Below, in pieces: positions 25,916 to 36,914 of a stretch of 64,000 bases of DNA. Source of the DNA: Undibacterium sp. YM2 (GTDB lineage: Bacteria > Pseudomonadota > Gammaproteobacteria > Burkholderiales > Burkholderiaceae_D); the NCBI RefSeq assembly GCF_009937975.1, contig NZ_AP018441.1:5270001-5334000 (forward strand), given 5' to 3'. Both the position numbers and the translations under genes were made by a program. The notes under the pieces were generated by a model. The model was given only the letters and a program-made list of their open reading frames with translations. It ran no database searches and was not told the origin of the DNA. How positions within the stretch are numbered: the first letter of the stretch is position 1; each line of letters begins with the position of its first letter.

Positions 25916-28327
25916 ATGAGTAAAATGTTGAAGCGCACGGCCATAGGCCTGGCGATCGTACTGGCCCTGGGCGCAACGGCCGGGTATCTGAAGCTACGCA
26001 GTTCCGGCCATCCGCAAATCGATGGCGAAATGCAGTTGGCCGGCTTGACTGCCCCCGTCAAAGTCTTGCGCGATGAGCTGGGCATACCCTATATTTTCGC
26101 CAGCAATACACCTGACCTGTTACGCGCTCAGGGTTTTGTGACTGCGCAAAACCGTCTCATGCAAATGGAATTATTCCGCGCCACCTGGCGCGGTGAATTG
26201 TCGGCCATTCTGGGGGCTGAGACCGTGCCCAGCGACATACGCATGCGCGTGCTGGGCATACGCCGCAATGGCGAGCGTCATGCAGAAAAACTCAGCCCTG
26301 AATCACGGGCTTTCTTCCAGCATTATGTCGATGGCATCAATGCCTATATCAAGTCTTATCCCGGTGAACATCCCATAGAGCTCAAGGCCGTAGGCCTGGT
26401 GCCGCAAGCATGGACGGTGGCTGATCTGGTGGCGCTGGTGCATTACATTCATTACACCCACTCTACCAACTTCAAGGCAGAAGTCATCGCGCAAAAATTG
26501 ATTGATCATCTGGGTAAGGAAAAAGCACGTGAGATTTTCCCATTGACGATCAATCCTGAATGGAAGAATGCGCCTACGGCCCAGACCAGACAAAGTCAAT
26601 CCACGCAATTGAACCTGGCCTGGAGTGATCTCAATATCGCACCAGAAACTTTGAATCATCAGGGCCTGGGTTCAAACAACTGGGCGGTTGGCCCATCGCG
26701 TTCGCAATCTGGCAAAGCCATCGTCGCCAACGACCCGCATCTGGATAACCGTATCTTGCCGGGCACCTGGCACCCGGTAGGTTTGTTCACGCCCGAGATA
26801 CAGGCGGTAGGTGCGGCCATACCCGGTATGCCAGGCATTATGGTGGGACGTAACAAGCATGTGGCTTTTGGTGTCACGAATGCCTATGGCGATGTGCAGG
26901 ATTTGTATGTGGAAAGCCTGGACCCGGCCAATAAGGATCATTACATGGATGGTGGCCGCAGCGTGCCATTCACGGTCATCACTGAAAGCATACGTATCAA
27001 GGACAAGAGTGCCGCAAATGGCTATAGAGAACAAGCACTGGTCATACGCTATACCAAACGCGGGCCAGTGATTACCGATCATCCCGGCCTTGGCCCAAAG
27101 GGCGACAAAGTACTGGTCTTGCGTTCTACCGATGCAGAAGTGCTGACACCGCAAATAGGTATAGAAGGCATGCTGACCGCCGCCAATGCCGCAGACTTTG
27201 ACAAGCAGGTACAAAAGATAGATTTGATGATGTTCAATTTTGTCTTTGGTGATGACCAGGGAACTATCGCTCACCGTGCTACTGGTGCGGTGCCTATACG
27301 CTCAGGCGCTGATGGCGGCTTCCCGCGCCTGCCACCGTCAGATGGTAGTGATGACTGGACTGGTTTTATTCCCAAGGACAAGATGCCCGGCATGACTAAT
27401 CCGGCACGTGCCTGGGTAGGCACCGCCAATCATGATACCCGGCCTGAAGATTTCCCCTGGTATTACACCAATTATGTCTCACCAAATTATCGCTATACCC
27501 GCATAGGACAGGTACTTGGTACGGCACAAAAGATGACTGTAGAAGATCACTGGAAACTCATGCACGACAGCCGCAACCTGCAGTCAGATGCCCTGCGCCC
27601 TGCCCTTATTGCCACCCTGGAAAATGATACTGCAAACAAAGACCTGGCTGCCATACTCAAGGCCTGGGATGGCAGGGACGATGCTGCCCTTGCTGCACCG
27701 CTGGTCTATCAGGCACTGTACAGGGAAGTCGTGATAGGTACTTTCAGCGATGAACTGGGTGACGATGTCGCCAAAGACATGCTATCGACCTGGTATTTCT
27801 GGCAGCAGCGTTTTGATACCCTGCTGGCCAAGCCGGGCTCCATCTGGTTTGACGACGTACGCACCAAGGACAAACGCGAAACCCTGGCCGACGTGATACG
27901 CGCGGCAGCACCACGCGCCCGTGCAGAAATCGAAGCCCTGCAAGGTAAAGATACATCGCAGTGGCGCTGGGGCAAATCACATACCGTGCGCTTTGTCAGC
28001 CCCTTGCGCCGCAATGGTGCAGGACAGGAATTGCTGGGTGGCTTTACTGTTGAACGCTCGGGCAGTGGCGAAACTGTCAGCCGTGGTGTCTATGATTTCC
28101 AGAAACCCTACGAATCCAACTTCTTCGCCTCTATGCAAGTCATCATGGATTTTGGCGACAATGAAAAGATAGAAGCGGCCATGGCCGGTGGTGTCAGTGA
28201 AAGGCATTTCCAGGAGCATCAGAATGACATGGCCAAACTGTGGGCAAAAGATGAACGCCGCCCGTGGTGGTTTGCGCCCGCAAAGGTAGAAGCCAATGCC
28301 AGACACAGGCAAACCCTGAAGCCTTAA
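25916..28327 (+). CDS. Penicillin-acylase-family Ntn hydrolase
   Basis: An 803-residue Ntn-hydrolase precursor of the penicillin/AHL acylase family, matured by cutting itself into alpha and beta chains. ATG 25916 follows GGAG and begins an N-terminal signal/anchor (MLKRTAIGLAIVLALGATAGYL). The predicted autocleavage point and nucleophile is Ser253 in GLGSNNWAVG, followed by NDPHL and the conserved GTANHDTRPEDFPW region. Substrates of the family include penicillins, acyl-homoserine lactones and other amides; none is favoured here. Likely controlled by the divergent MerR protein. Confidence 0.92.
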   Translation: MSKMLKRTAIGLAIVLALGATAGYLKLRSSGHPQIDGEMQLAGLTAPVKVLRDELGIPYIFASNTPDLLRAQGFVTAQNRLMQMELFRATWRGELSAILGAETVPSDIRMRVLGIRRNGERHAEKLSPESRAFFQHYVDGINAYIKSYPGEHPIELKAVGLVPQAWTVADLVALVHYIHYTHSTNFKAEVIAQKLIDHLGKEKAREIFPLTINPEWKNAPTAQTRQSQSTQLNLAWSDLNIAPETLNHQGLGSNNWAVGPSRSQSGKAIVANDPHLDNRILPGTWHPVGLFTPEIQAVGAAIPGMPGIMVGRNKHVAFGVTNAYGDVQDLYVESLDPANKDHYMDGGRSVPFTVITESIRIKDKSAANGYREQALVIRYTKRGPVITDHPGLGPKGDKVLVLRSTDAEVLTPQIGIEGMLTAANAADFDKQVQKIDLMMFNFVFGDDQGTIAHRATGAVPIRSGADGGFPRLPPSDGSDDWTGFIPKDKMPGMTNPARAWVGTANHDTRPEDFPWYYTNYVSPNYRYTRIGQVLGTAQKMTVEDHWKLMHDSRNLQSDALRPALIATLENDTANKDLAAILKAWDGRDDAALAAPLVYQALYREVVIGTFSDELGDDVAKDMLSTWYFWQQRFDTLLAKPGSIWFDDVRTKDKRETLADVIRAAAPRARAEIEALQGKDTSQWRWGKSHTVRFVSPLRRNGAGQELLGGFTVERSGSGETVSRGVYDFQKPYESNFFASMQVIMDFGDNEKIEAAMAGGVSERHFQEHQNDMAKLWAKDERRPWWFAPAKVEANARHRQTLKP

Positions 28328-28330
28328 AGC

Positions 28331-28362
28331 AAAAATGGCAGCCTCGTCGCTGCCATTTTTTT
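28331..28362. terminator. Bidirectional terminator
   Basis: AAAAATGGCAGC / GCTGCCATTTTT (12 pairs, loop CTCGTC), flanked by A- and T-runs, between the convergent acylase and transporter genes. Confidence 0.92.
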
Positions 28363-28367
28363 ATCCC

Positions 28368-29483
28368 TTAGTCTTTTAAATCAAAACTGACCTGTCGCTC
28401 ACGCAAGGCTTTGGCATGGCGGTGACGTGCCCGCAAGCGGGGGTTGGTAACCACACTCCCTACTGTCTCACCGACCACCATGGCGATGCCCAGTATAGGC
28501 AATACCAGCATCAGGCCGGCGATTCCGGCCAGCTCACCACCGACGAAAATCATCAACACTGAAATAAGGGGATGCATGTGCAAGCTACGGCCCAGAGTCA
28601 TGGGCATGAAGATGAAATCATCAAGCAGGCGCACCGTAATGAAGACGGCAATCGCGCCATAGGCCAGCAAGGGAGTGTCAGGCGCATCAGTAGCAGCCAC
28701 CAGCACTACCATGATGCAACCCAGTACAGAACCAACAAAAGGCACCCAGGCCAGGATGGCTGATATCAGCGCCAGTGTGAATGGCGCTGATATGCCTATC
28801 GCCCACAAACCCAGGGCCAGGATAAGTGTGTCTATCAGCGTCAGCTTCAGCAAGCCCTGGAAATAGCGGCGGGCAGTCTGGCCAACCTCGTGCATGAGGA
28901 ACAGGGTTTCTTCAAAAAATGCATTTGGTACTGCACGCGCCAGAAATTGCTTGAACTTGCGGCCATCCCGCAAGAAAAAGAAAGTCAGGAAAGGTGTCAA
29001 AAATACCGCAGGCAATACCCCCGCCATGGAAACCAGGATGTTGGCGACATATTGCTGGGCAAAATTATCGGTATTACTCGCCATCCATGCATTCACGGAT
29101 TCACTTGCATGCGCCTTGCGGAGTATGGAAAAATTCTCTTCCATGCTCTGCATGGAATTATGCACAAAACGTATGCCACCATCGACATAATGCGTAAACA
29201 TCTCTTGCAATGAGCCTGCACGCAAGGTGAATTTATTGATGATGTAGGCCAGTGCCAGGGCCAGTGCAATAAAAAAAATACCACCTACCAGTGTAGCAGC
29301 CAATTCACGCGGCAAACCCAGCAAACTCAGGCGTGCCACTGCAGGTACCAGGATGTAATACAGTATCATCGCGAACATGAACGGTATCAGCAGCCACAAG
29401 ACCTTGGGCAACAAAAACAGCAGCGCGCAAGTCGAGGCCAGTACACACAGCCAGACAATGGGGCCAGATTGACGCTGGTTCAC
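28368..29483 (-). CDS. AI-2E-type (PerM) membrane transporter
   Basis: A 371-residue polytopic membrane protein of the AI-2E/PerM family. Two helices at the start (VWLCVLASTCALLFLLP, LWLLIPFMFAMILYYIL), a long amphipathic segment in the middle, and a C-terminal cluster of helices with ILAWVPFVGSVLGCIMVVLVA and HPLISVLMIFVGGELAGIAGLMLVLPI are typical. Family members act as exporters or sodium/proton antiporters; substrate unknown. GTG start at 29483 overlaps the preceding cyclic-nucleotide-binding gene by 4 bases, so they are one operon. Confidence 0.88.
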   Translation of the reverse strand: MNQRQSGPIVWLCVLASTCALLFLLPKVLWLLIPFMFAMILYYILVPAVARLSLLGLPRELAATLVGGIFFIALALALAYIINKFTLRAGSLQEMFTHYVDGGIRFVHNSMQSMEENFSILRKAHASESVNAWMASNTDNFAQQYVANILVSMAGVLPAVFLTPFLTFFFLRDGRKFKQFLARAVPNAFFEETLFLMHEVGQTARRYFQGLLKLTLIDTLILALGLWAIGISAPFTLALISAILAWVPFVGSVLGCIMVVLVAATDAPDTPLLAYGAIAVFITVRLLDDFIFMPMTLGRSLHMHPLISVLMIFVGGELAGIAGLMLVLPILGIAMVVGETVGSVVTNPRLRARHRHAKALRERQVSFDLKD

Positions 29484-29962
29484 AAGACCTCACTACGCAA
29501 ATGGTCATCCAGGGAATCACGCAGGCGGCGGCTGTTCAGGCGCGCCAGTTCCAGGGAAATTTTATAGCCAATGACGGCATTGGTTTCCAGTAAAGAGCTG
29601 AAGTCAGCACGGAAAAATACCGCGACCTCACAATTCTCTGCCGCCTTGGCCTGGGCGCTACGTGGAGAATTATCCAGCAAGGCTACGTCACCGAAAAAAT
29701 TGCCCTCGGTCAGATTGGCAATAAACTCATCACCATGCTCGCGCCTGCGGTTAATGCTCACGACACCAGACAGGATGATGTACAGGGCCTGCCCTTCCTC
29801 ACCCTCATCGAAGATGATTTCGTTGGCAAGATACTGCCTGTCGTGCAACATGCCATCAATGATTTTCAGCTCACGCGGACTCAGGGTGGCGAACAATGAC
29901 ATACCTGACAAGCGTTGCAGGCGATAAGAGGCAGGAGGTTGCCTTATCCAGGTGAGTGTCAT
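29480..29962 (-). CDS. Cyclic-nucleotide-binding-domain protein
   Basis: A 160-residue protein made of one CNB domain (about residues 18-135): LFATLSPRELKIIDGML, FDEGEEGQALYIILSGVVSI, and the phosphate-binding cassette ...EGNFFGDVALLDNSPRSAQAKA. The cassette has GD-AL and PRSA, compatible with cAMP or cGMP binding. No helix-turn-helix follows, so it is not a CRP-type regulator. It is translated just before, and coupled to, the PerM-like transporter, hinting that it senses a nucleotide for that transporter. Confidence 0.87.
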   Translation of the reverse strand: MTLTWIRQPPASYRLQRLSGMSLFATLSPRELKIIDGMLHDRQYLANEIIFDEGEEGQALYIILSGVVSINRRREHGDEFIANLTEGNFFGDVALLDNSPRSAQAKAAENCEVAVFFRADFSSLLETNAVIGYKISLELARLNSRRLRDSLDDHLRSEVL

Positions 29963-30285
29963 GTGCGTCCTTTATTATTGATAGCAGAGCAATCCACAAT
30001 TATGCTGTACCCAGCGGCCCTTGCCCATGAAAATCTCATGCGCGGTACCCAGGAGTTACACTAAAAACGTAGATATTAGCACCACAAATAGTGCAAAGAC
30101 ACTCTCACATTTGTTTTCCGTGCACTGTCCGCACATTTGCAGTCTGTCTCAGAATAGCAGGACGTCAATTACACATACAGGCCGGGTTCAGGATGCATGT
30201 GTGTATGAACAAGCAACAACCGGGCGATTAAAGTACGGTTTTCATCAGCATATCTGGATTCTCAATGAATCAGCATTGGTGCAGA
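29963..30285. other. Non-coding stretch without a recognised feature
   Basis: 323 bases between the cyclic-nucleotide-binding gene start and the aldo/keto reductase stop. No frame with coding character, hairpin terminator or repeat was found. The right end must hold the promoter of the minus-strand CNB/PerM operon at its left edge, but no box stands out. Confidence 0.5.
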
Positions 30286-32198
<1,913 letters not shown>

Positions 32199-32317
32199 CG
32201 TATCCGCCTGCTTCTGATTTAAGTTGCCTCCATTATCGACAAGCTGACACTCTTCAACAATACGCATAAAATACAAATGATTATTGCCTTGATGGCAAAA
32301 ATAAAAGGATATACATA

Positions 32318-33220
32318 ATGGAAATGCTCAATGAAATGGCGATTTTTGCCCAGGTCGTGGAAAGCGGCAGTTTTTCGGCTGCGGCCCGGCAACTGGGTGT
32401 GAATACCTCGGCCATAAGCCGACATGTCGCCAGGCTGGAAGCGCATATGGGTGGCAGATTAATGCAAAGAACCACGCGTTCTTTTGCCCTGACCGAGCTG
32501 GGGCATGAGGTGCTGACAGGCAGCATGCGTATCTTGCAGGCAGCACGTGAAACCCATGCGCTAGCAGGCACTTACAGCCAGCATCCCAGCGGCGTGATAC
32601 GTGTGACTGCTCCCGTCGTATTTGGCGAAGTCTGGCTGGCCCCCTTGCTGCCGGGCTTTCTGGATGCCTATCCCGATGTGTCTGTACGCCTCACGCTGAT
32701 AGACAATACCCTGGACCTTATCGATGAGGGCGTGGATCTGGCGATACGCATTTCTCGCGAACTATCACCTGGTCTGGCAGCGCGGCCTCTAGGAAAAATG
32801 CGCTATGTACTGGTGGCTACCCCAGATTATCTGCAACAGTCTGGCTATCCCGCTGAGCCTGATGAGTTGACTGCACATCGCTGTATTTATCTGGGTTATG
32901 GCAGCTTTGGTGATCACTGGGTCATGCAAAAGGGCAAGCAACAATGCAATGTGCAAATCCCGGCACGACTGACGATCAACAATAGTTCAGCCATACTCGC
33001 TGCCACTCTGGCTGGTGGTGGCATAGGCCTGGTCCCGGACTTTACGGCACATGCTGCCATTGCCGCAAAACAGGTAGAAGTAGTTTTACCTGATTGGGAA
33101 TTTTGCGCGCCTTATACGGGCAATATTTATGCGGTATATACGCCAGGTAAACATCTGGCCTTGAAGATCAGGGTCTTCATCGATTATCTGCTACAGGCAC
33201 AAAATTCAAAGGCATCATAA
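32318..33220 (+). CDS. LysR-family transcriptional regulator
   Basis: A 300-residue LysR protein. The N-terminal helix-turn-helix is AIFAQVVESGSFSAAARQLGVNTSAISRHVARLEAHMGGRLMQRTTRSFALTE. The effector domain runs from about residue 90, with GVIRVTAPVVFGEVWLAPLLPGFLDAYPDV, typical of the CrgA/DsdC-like subgroup. It faces the EamA-aldo/keto reductase operon across a 119-base gap, the usual LysR arrangement for controlling a divergent target. It is followed by the sulfur-related SfnB-like gene after 150 bases. Confidence 0.92.
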   Translation: MEMLNEMAIFAQVVESGSFSAAARQLGVNTSAISRHVARLEAHMGGRLMQRTTRSFALTELGHEVLTGSMRILQAARETHALAGTYSQHPSGVIRVTAPVVFGEVWLAPLLPGFLDAYPDVSVRLTLIDNTLDLIDEGVDLAIRISRELSPGLAARPLGKMRYVLVATPDYLQQSGYPAEPDELTAHRCIYLGYGSFGDHWVMQKGKQQCNVQIPARLTINNSSAILAATLAGGGIGLVPDFTAHAAIAAKQVEVVLPDWEFCAPYTGNIYAVYTPGKHLALKIRVFIDYLLQAQNSKAS

Positions 33221-33371
33221 GCAAAGTCATCATGCACATTTCAACTATCCAAGCTTGGTTTTTTTCATAGGCCAATAACACATAAGGTAAGCTGGATTTG
33301 TTCGTGTACGCGCATAAGGAGCAATGTAATACTGATTTTTCAGATCATTTAGAAATATCAGGTTGAACATC

Positions 33372-34583
33372 ATGCCCTTTGCTCTGCACAGCCGCGCACT
33401 ACCTACCGCTACCTCAGACCAGCAAGAAGACGCTCTGGCTATCGCCACTGCTTTGGCTGATCAACTGGCCAGCACCGCTGTTGAACGTGACCGCGCAGGC
33501 GGGCATGCGCAGCAAGAGCGTGAATGGATACGTGCCTCTGGCTTGCTGACACTTTCCATCCCGGTAGAATTTGGTGGTCAGGGTGCAGACTGGTCACTGG
33601 TGTTTCAGGTGATACGGCTGCTGGCCAAGGCCGACAGCGCACTGGCCCATGTCTTCGCTTTCCATCATTTGCAACTCGCTGGCATACAGCTGTATGGCAA
33701 TGCACAGCAACAGCGCCGCTTGCTGGCAGCGACAGTAGAACAAAGATTTTTCTGGGGTAATGCTCTCAATCCACTGGACAAGCGCACTACAGCGACAAGG
33801 ACAGATGGTGGCTATATCCTGCATGGCATCAAGAGTTTTTCATCTGGCTCTGTGGGAGCGGAATGGCTGACGATCTCGGCCTGGGATGAGCAGACTCAAA
33901 GCGCCCTGATCGCCGCAGTACCAACAACACAAAAAGGTATCTCGGTGCAAGCCGACTGGGATGCCTTTGGCCAAAAGCAGACGGATAGTGGCAATGTGCA
34001 TTTTGAAAATGTCTTCCTGCCTGCTGATCTGGTATTGCAAGCACCAGCAACACTGCCCACTGCGCAGGCAACACTGCGCTCGCAAGTTGCCCAGCTCATC
34101 ATGACGAATCTGTATCTGGGCATAGGCCTGGGTGCCTTTGATGCGGCCCGCCAATACACGCAAGAACAGGCCAGGGCATGGTTTGCTGCGGGCGTGGATA
34201 AAGCCACGGATGACCCTTTCATACAACATCGCTATGGCGAACTGTGGCTGCTATTACGCCCGGCAGTTGCCCTGGCAGACCAGGCGGCAGCGAGTCTGGA
34301 AAAGGCTTTTCGTCAGGGGCCGCTGGTCACGGCAGAAACACGCGGTGAACTCGCAATTGCCGTGGCAGAAGCAAAATGCCTCGCGCATCGCGCTGGCATA
34401 GAAGTCAGCTCGCAAATGTTTGAACTGACTGGTGCCCGCTCCACCTCGGCACGCTATGGCTATGACAGGTTCTGGCGCAATGTCAGGGTACATACCCTGC
34501 ATGACCCCATCGATTACAAATTGCGCGACCTGGGCCGCTATGTCTTGAATGGCAGCCTCCCTGAACCTACTGCATATTCTTGA
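33372..34583 (+). CDS. SfnB-like acyl-CoA-dehydrogenase-fold oxidoreductase
   Basis: A 403-residue flavoprotein of the acyl-CoA dehydrogenase superfamily, in the SfnB/DszC-like branch linked to sulfur acquisition. The N-terminal helical domain has IRASGLLTLSIPVEFGGQGADW, the middle beta domain HGIKSFSSGS, and the C-terminal helical domain ends FELTGARSTSARYGYDRFWRNVRVHTLHDPIDYK, where RVHTLHDP is characteristic of this branch. ATG 33372 is preferred to TTG 33363. It leads the block of MetNIQ- and SsuACB-like genes, so a role in releasing sulfur from organic compounds is likely. Confidence 0.87.
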   Translation: MPFALHSRALPTATSDQQEDALAIATALADQLASTAVERDRAGGHAQQEREWIRASGLLTLSIPVEFGGQGADWSLVFQVIRLLAKADSALAHVFAFHHLQLAGIQLYGNAQQQRRLLAATVEQRFFWGNALNPLDKRTTATRTDGGYILHGIKSFSSGSVGAEWLTISAWDEQTQSALIAAVPTTQKGISVQADWDAFGQKQTDSGNVHFENVFLPADLVLQAPATLPTAQATLRSQVAQLIMTNLYLGIGLGAFDAARQYTQEQARAWFAAGVDKATDDPFIQHRYGELWLLLRPAVALADQAAASLEKAFRQGPLVTAETRGELAIAVAEAKCLAHRAGIEVSSQMFELTGARSTSARYGYDRFWRNVRVHTLHDPIDYKLRDLGRYVLNGSLPEPTAYS

Positions 34584-34595
34584 TCGGCAATAAAC

Positions 34596-35393
34596 GTGAG
34601 CACACCTCTTATACAAATACAGTCTGTCAGCAAGGCTTTTGCTCTGCCGGATGGCAAGACTTTTCATGCAGTCAAATCTGTCAGTCTCGATATTGAACAG
34701 GGCGATATCTTTGGCCTGATAGGCAAAAGTGGCGCTGGTAAATCAACCTTGCTGCGACTGATCAATTTGCTTGAACGTCCGGATAGCGGTGCAGTCATAG
34801 TCGCTGGGCAGGAACTGACCAGACTGGGCAAGAAAGAATTGCGCGTCGCCAGACAAAACATAGGCATGATTTTCCAGCAATTCAATCTCTTGCAAAACGC
34901 CAGTGTGTTTGAAAACGTGGCCTTCCCATTGAGAATACACACAAAGCAAAACAGGCATGAAATCGCCGCGCGTGTTGCTGAATGTTTGGATATCGTTGGC
35001 CTCGCCAACAAATCAGATAGCTATCCGGCTCAATTATCCGGTGGACAAAAACAGCGCGTGGCAATTGCCCGTGCGCTGGCCAGCAAGCCCAATGTGGTCT
35101 TGTGCGACGAACCCACCTCGGCACTGGATGCAGAAACCACACGAGAAGTGCTCGATACCCTGCGCGATATCAACCAGCGCCTCGGCGTCACTATCGTCAT
35201 TGTCAGCCATGAGTTATCGGTGCTCAGCACCATATGCAACAAGGTGGCAGTCATAGAAGATGGTGAAATTGCCGAGAGTTTTTCATTAGCTGATACGGGA
35301 ATATTAAGAAAAACTGCACTGGGCCGTGAGCTGGCTTTTCATGGTCAGGAGAATGGCAGCAATGCACAGTGGAAGGAATTAAGCCATGTTTGA
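34596..35393 (+). CDS. metN: Methionine-type ABC transporter ATP-binding protein
   Basis: A 265-residue ABC ATPase, MetN-like. Walker A is GKSGAGKST at 43-51, then IFQQFNLLQNASVFENVAFPL, signature LSGGQKQR and Walker B VVLCDEPTSALD. It is about 80 residues shorter than canonical MetN: the C-terminal NIL regulatory domain, which senses methionine and inhibits transport, is missing. GTG start at 34596, 12 bases after the SfnB-like gene. It overlaps metI by 8 bases. In this context it may carry other organosulfur ligands. Confidence 0.88.
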   Translation: MSTPLIQIQSVSKAFALPDGKTFHAVKSVSLDIEQGDIFGLIGKSGAGKSTLLRLINLLERPDSGAVIVAGQELTRLGKKELRVARQNIGMIFQQFNLLQNASVFENVAFPLRIHTKQNRHEIAARVAECLDIVGLANKSDSYPAQLSGGQKQRVAIARALASKPNVVLCDEPTSALDAETTREVLDTLRDINQRLGVTIVIVSHELSVLSTICNKVAVIEDGEIAESFSLADTGILRKTALGRELAFHGQENGSNAQWKELSHV

Positions 35394-36048
35394 AAACCTG
35401 ATTTCATTATTGCCTGAGCTGGGTACAGCAGCGCTACAGACTTTCACCATGCTGGCCATAGGCCTGAGTGCAGCAGTGTTGATAGGTGGCCCGCTGGGTG
35501 TTCTGCTTTTCCTCGTCGGTGATGGCCAGTCGCTGCAAAACCGCCCGCTGGCGGTTTTCCTGGGCTGGCTGGTGAATACCATACGCTCATTCCCTTTCAT
35601 TATTTTGCTGGTGGCGCTGGTGCCGTTCACACGTTTCATAGTCGGCACCTCAATAGGCCCGCTGGCAGCAGCCGTGCCTTTGTCGATTGCGGCCATCCCC
35701 TATTTCGCGCGACTGGTAGAACAAAGTTTTCGCGAAGTGCCACGCGGCGTGATTGAAGCTGCGCATGCGATGGGCGCATCTGAACTACAAATCATCATCC
35801 GCGTCTTGCTGGTGGAAGCACGCAGTGGCCTGGTGCTGGCACTGACTGTATTGGCGATCAGCTTTCTGTCTTACTCTGCTGTAGCAGGCGTGGTCGGCGG
35901 CGGTGGCATAGGTGACCTGGCGATACGCTATGGCTATTACCGCTTCCAGACCGATGTCATGTTCATCACGGTTGCCCTGCTGATAGCACTGGTGCAGATC
36001 ATACAGTTCACTGGCAACCGCATTGCCCGTCATATCGATAAACGCTAA
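35386..36048 (+). CDS. metI: Methionine-type ABC transporter permease
   Basis: A 220-residue inner-membrane permease with five helices. The MetI signatures are NTIRSFPFIILLVALVPFTR, SIGPLAAAVPLSIAAIPYFARLVEQSFREVPRGVIEAAHAMGAS (EAA coupling loop), and the C-terminal YYRFQTDVMFITVALLIALVQIIQ. The length is normal. It is tightly coupled to metN (8-base overlap) and 27 bases from the binding-protein gene. Confidence 0.92.
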   Translation: MFENLISLLPELGTAALQTFTMLAIGLSAAVLIGGPLGVLLFLVGDGQSLQNRPLAVFLGWLVNTIRSFPFIILLVALVPFTRFIVGTSIGPLAAAVPLSIAAIPYFARLVEQSFREVPRGVIEAAHAMGASELQIIIRVLLVEARSGLVLALTVLAISFLSYSAVAGVVGGGGIGDLAIRYGYYRFQTDVMFITVALLIALVQIIQFTGNRIARHIDKR

Positions 36049-36075
36049 TTCTTTATTTTTCAAAAGGACACTCTC

Positions 36076-36906
36076 ATGTATCGTCGCCCATTCCTGCTAG
36101 CTACACTCGCTCTTGCACTCGCCACTACGTTGACTGGCTCAGCCTTCGCCAAAGACCCGAAAGAACTGGTAATAGGCACCAGTGCCGGCCCTTATGCTGA
36201 CCAGGTCAAACTGGGTATCAAACCCATACTGGAAAAACAGGGTTATAAGGTCAAGGTCGTTGAATTCAATGACTACATACAACCCAACTTTGCACTGGCA
36301 GAAGGTTCACTGGATGCGAATGCCTTTCAGCACATCATCTATCTGAAGAAATTCTCGACAGACAATAAACTCGCCTTGTCCGAACTGATCAAGGTACCGA
36401 CTGCGCCGATTGCCATCTACAGCAAAAAGCATAAATCCCTGAGCGAAGTCAAAGAGGGAACGACAGTTGCCTTGCCGAATGACCCGACCAACCAGGCGCG
36501 GGCGCTGGTCTTGCTGGATCAACTGGGCTGGATCAAGTTGAAGGCAAATATCGACCCTATCCGTGCATCTGAAAAAGATGTCGCCGACAATATCAAGAAA
36601 ATCAAGCTGATACCGCTGGAAGCAGCACAACTGCCGCGCTCTCTCGAAGATACTGATTTCTCTTTCGTGAATGGCAATTTCGCTCTGGCGTCTGGTCTCA
36701 AACTCAATGATGCACTGGCGCGTGAAAAAATTTCGACTAATTATCAAAACCTGGTTGCCATCCGCACGGATGACAAAAGCAAGCCCTGGGTAAAAGACCT
36801 GGAAGCTGCTTATCGTTCCAAAGAATTTCTGGAAGTGACGAATAAGCATTTTGCTGGTTTCTCCAAGCCTGATTATCAACAGGCACTTGAAGTCGCAGCC
36901 AAATAG
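36076..36906 (+). CDS. metQ: MetQ/NlpA-family substrate-binding protein
   Basis: A 276-residue periplasmic binding protein of the NlpA family. The signal peptide covers about residues 1-25, ending SAFAK. It lacks the lipobox Cys of typical MetQ lipoproteins, so it should be free in the periplasm. Core motifs are VIGTSAGPYADQ, NFALAEGSLDANAFQHIIYL, VALPNDPTNQARALVLL and FVNGNFALASGL. AAGGA precedes the ATG. Ligand probably methionine or a related sulfur compound, given the SfnB- and Ssu-like neighbours. Confidence 0.9.
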   Translation: MYRRPFLLATLALALATTLTGSAFAKDPKELVIGTSAGPYADQVKLGIKPILEKQGYKVKVVEFNDYIQPNFALAEGSLDANAFQHIIYLKKFSTDNKLALSELIKVPTAPIAIYSKKHKSLSEVKEGTTVALPNDPTNQARALVLLDQLGWIKLKANIDPIRASEKDVADNIKKIKLIPLEAAQLPRSLEDTDFSFVNGNFALASGLKLNDALAREKISTNYQNLVAIRTDDKSKPWVKDLEAAYRSKEFLEVTNKHFAGFSKPDYQQALEVAAK

Positions 36907-36914
36907 ATATTTGT

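Noticed and set aside
34596..35393. S-adenosylmethionine riboswitch ahead of metNIQ
   Set aside because: Only 12 bases separate the upstream gene from metN, and no such aptamer fold was seen in the block.
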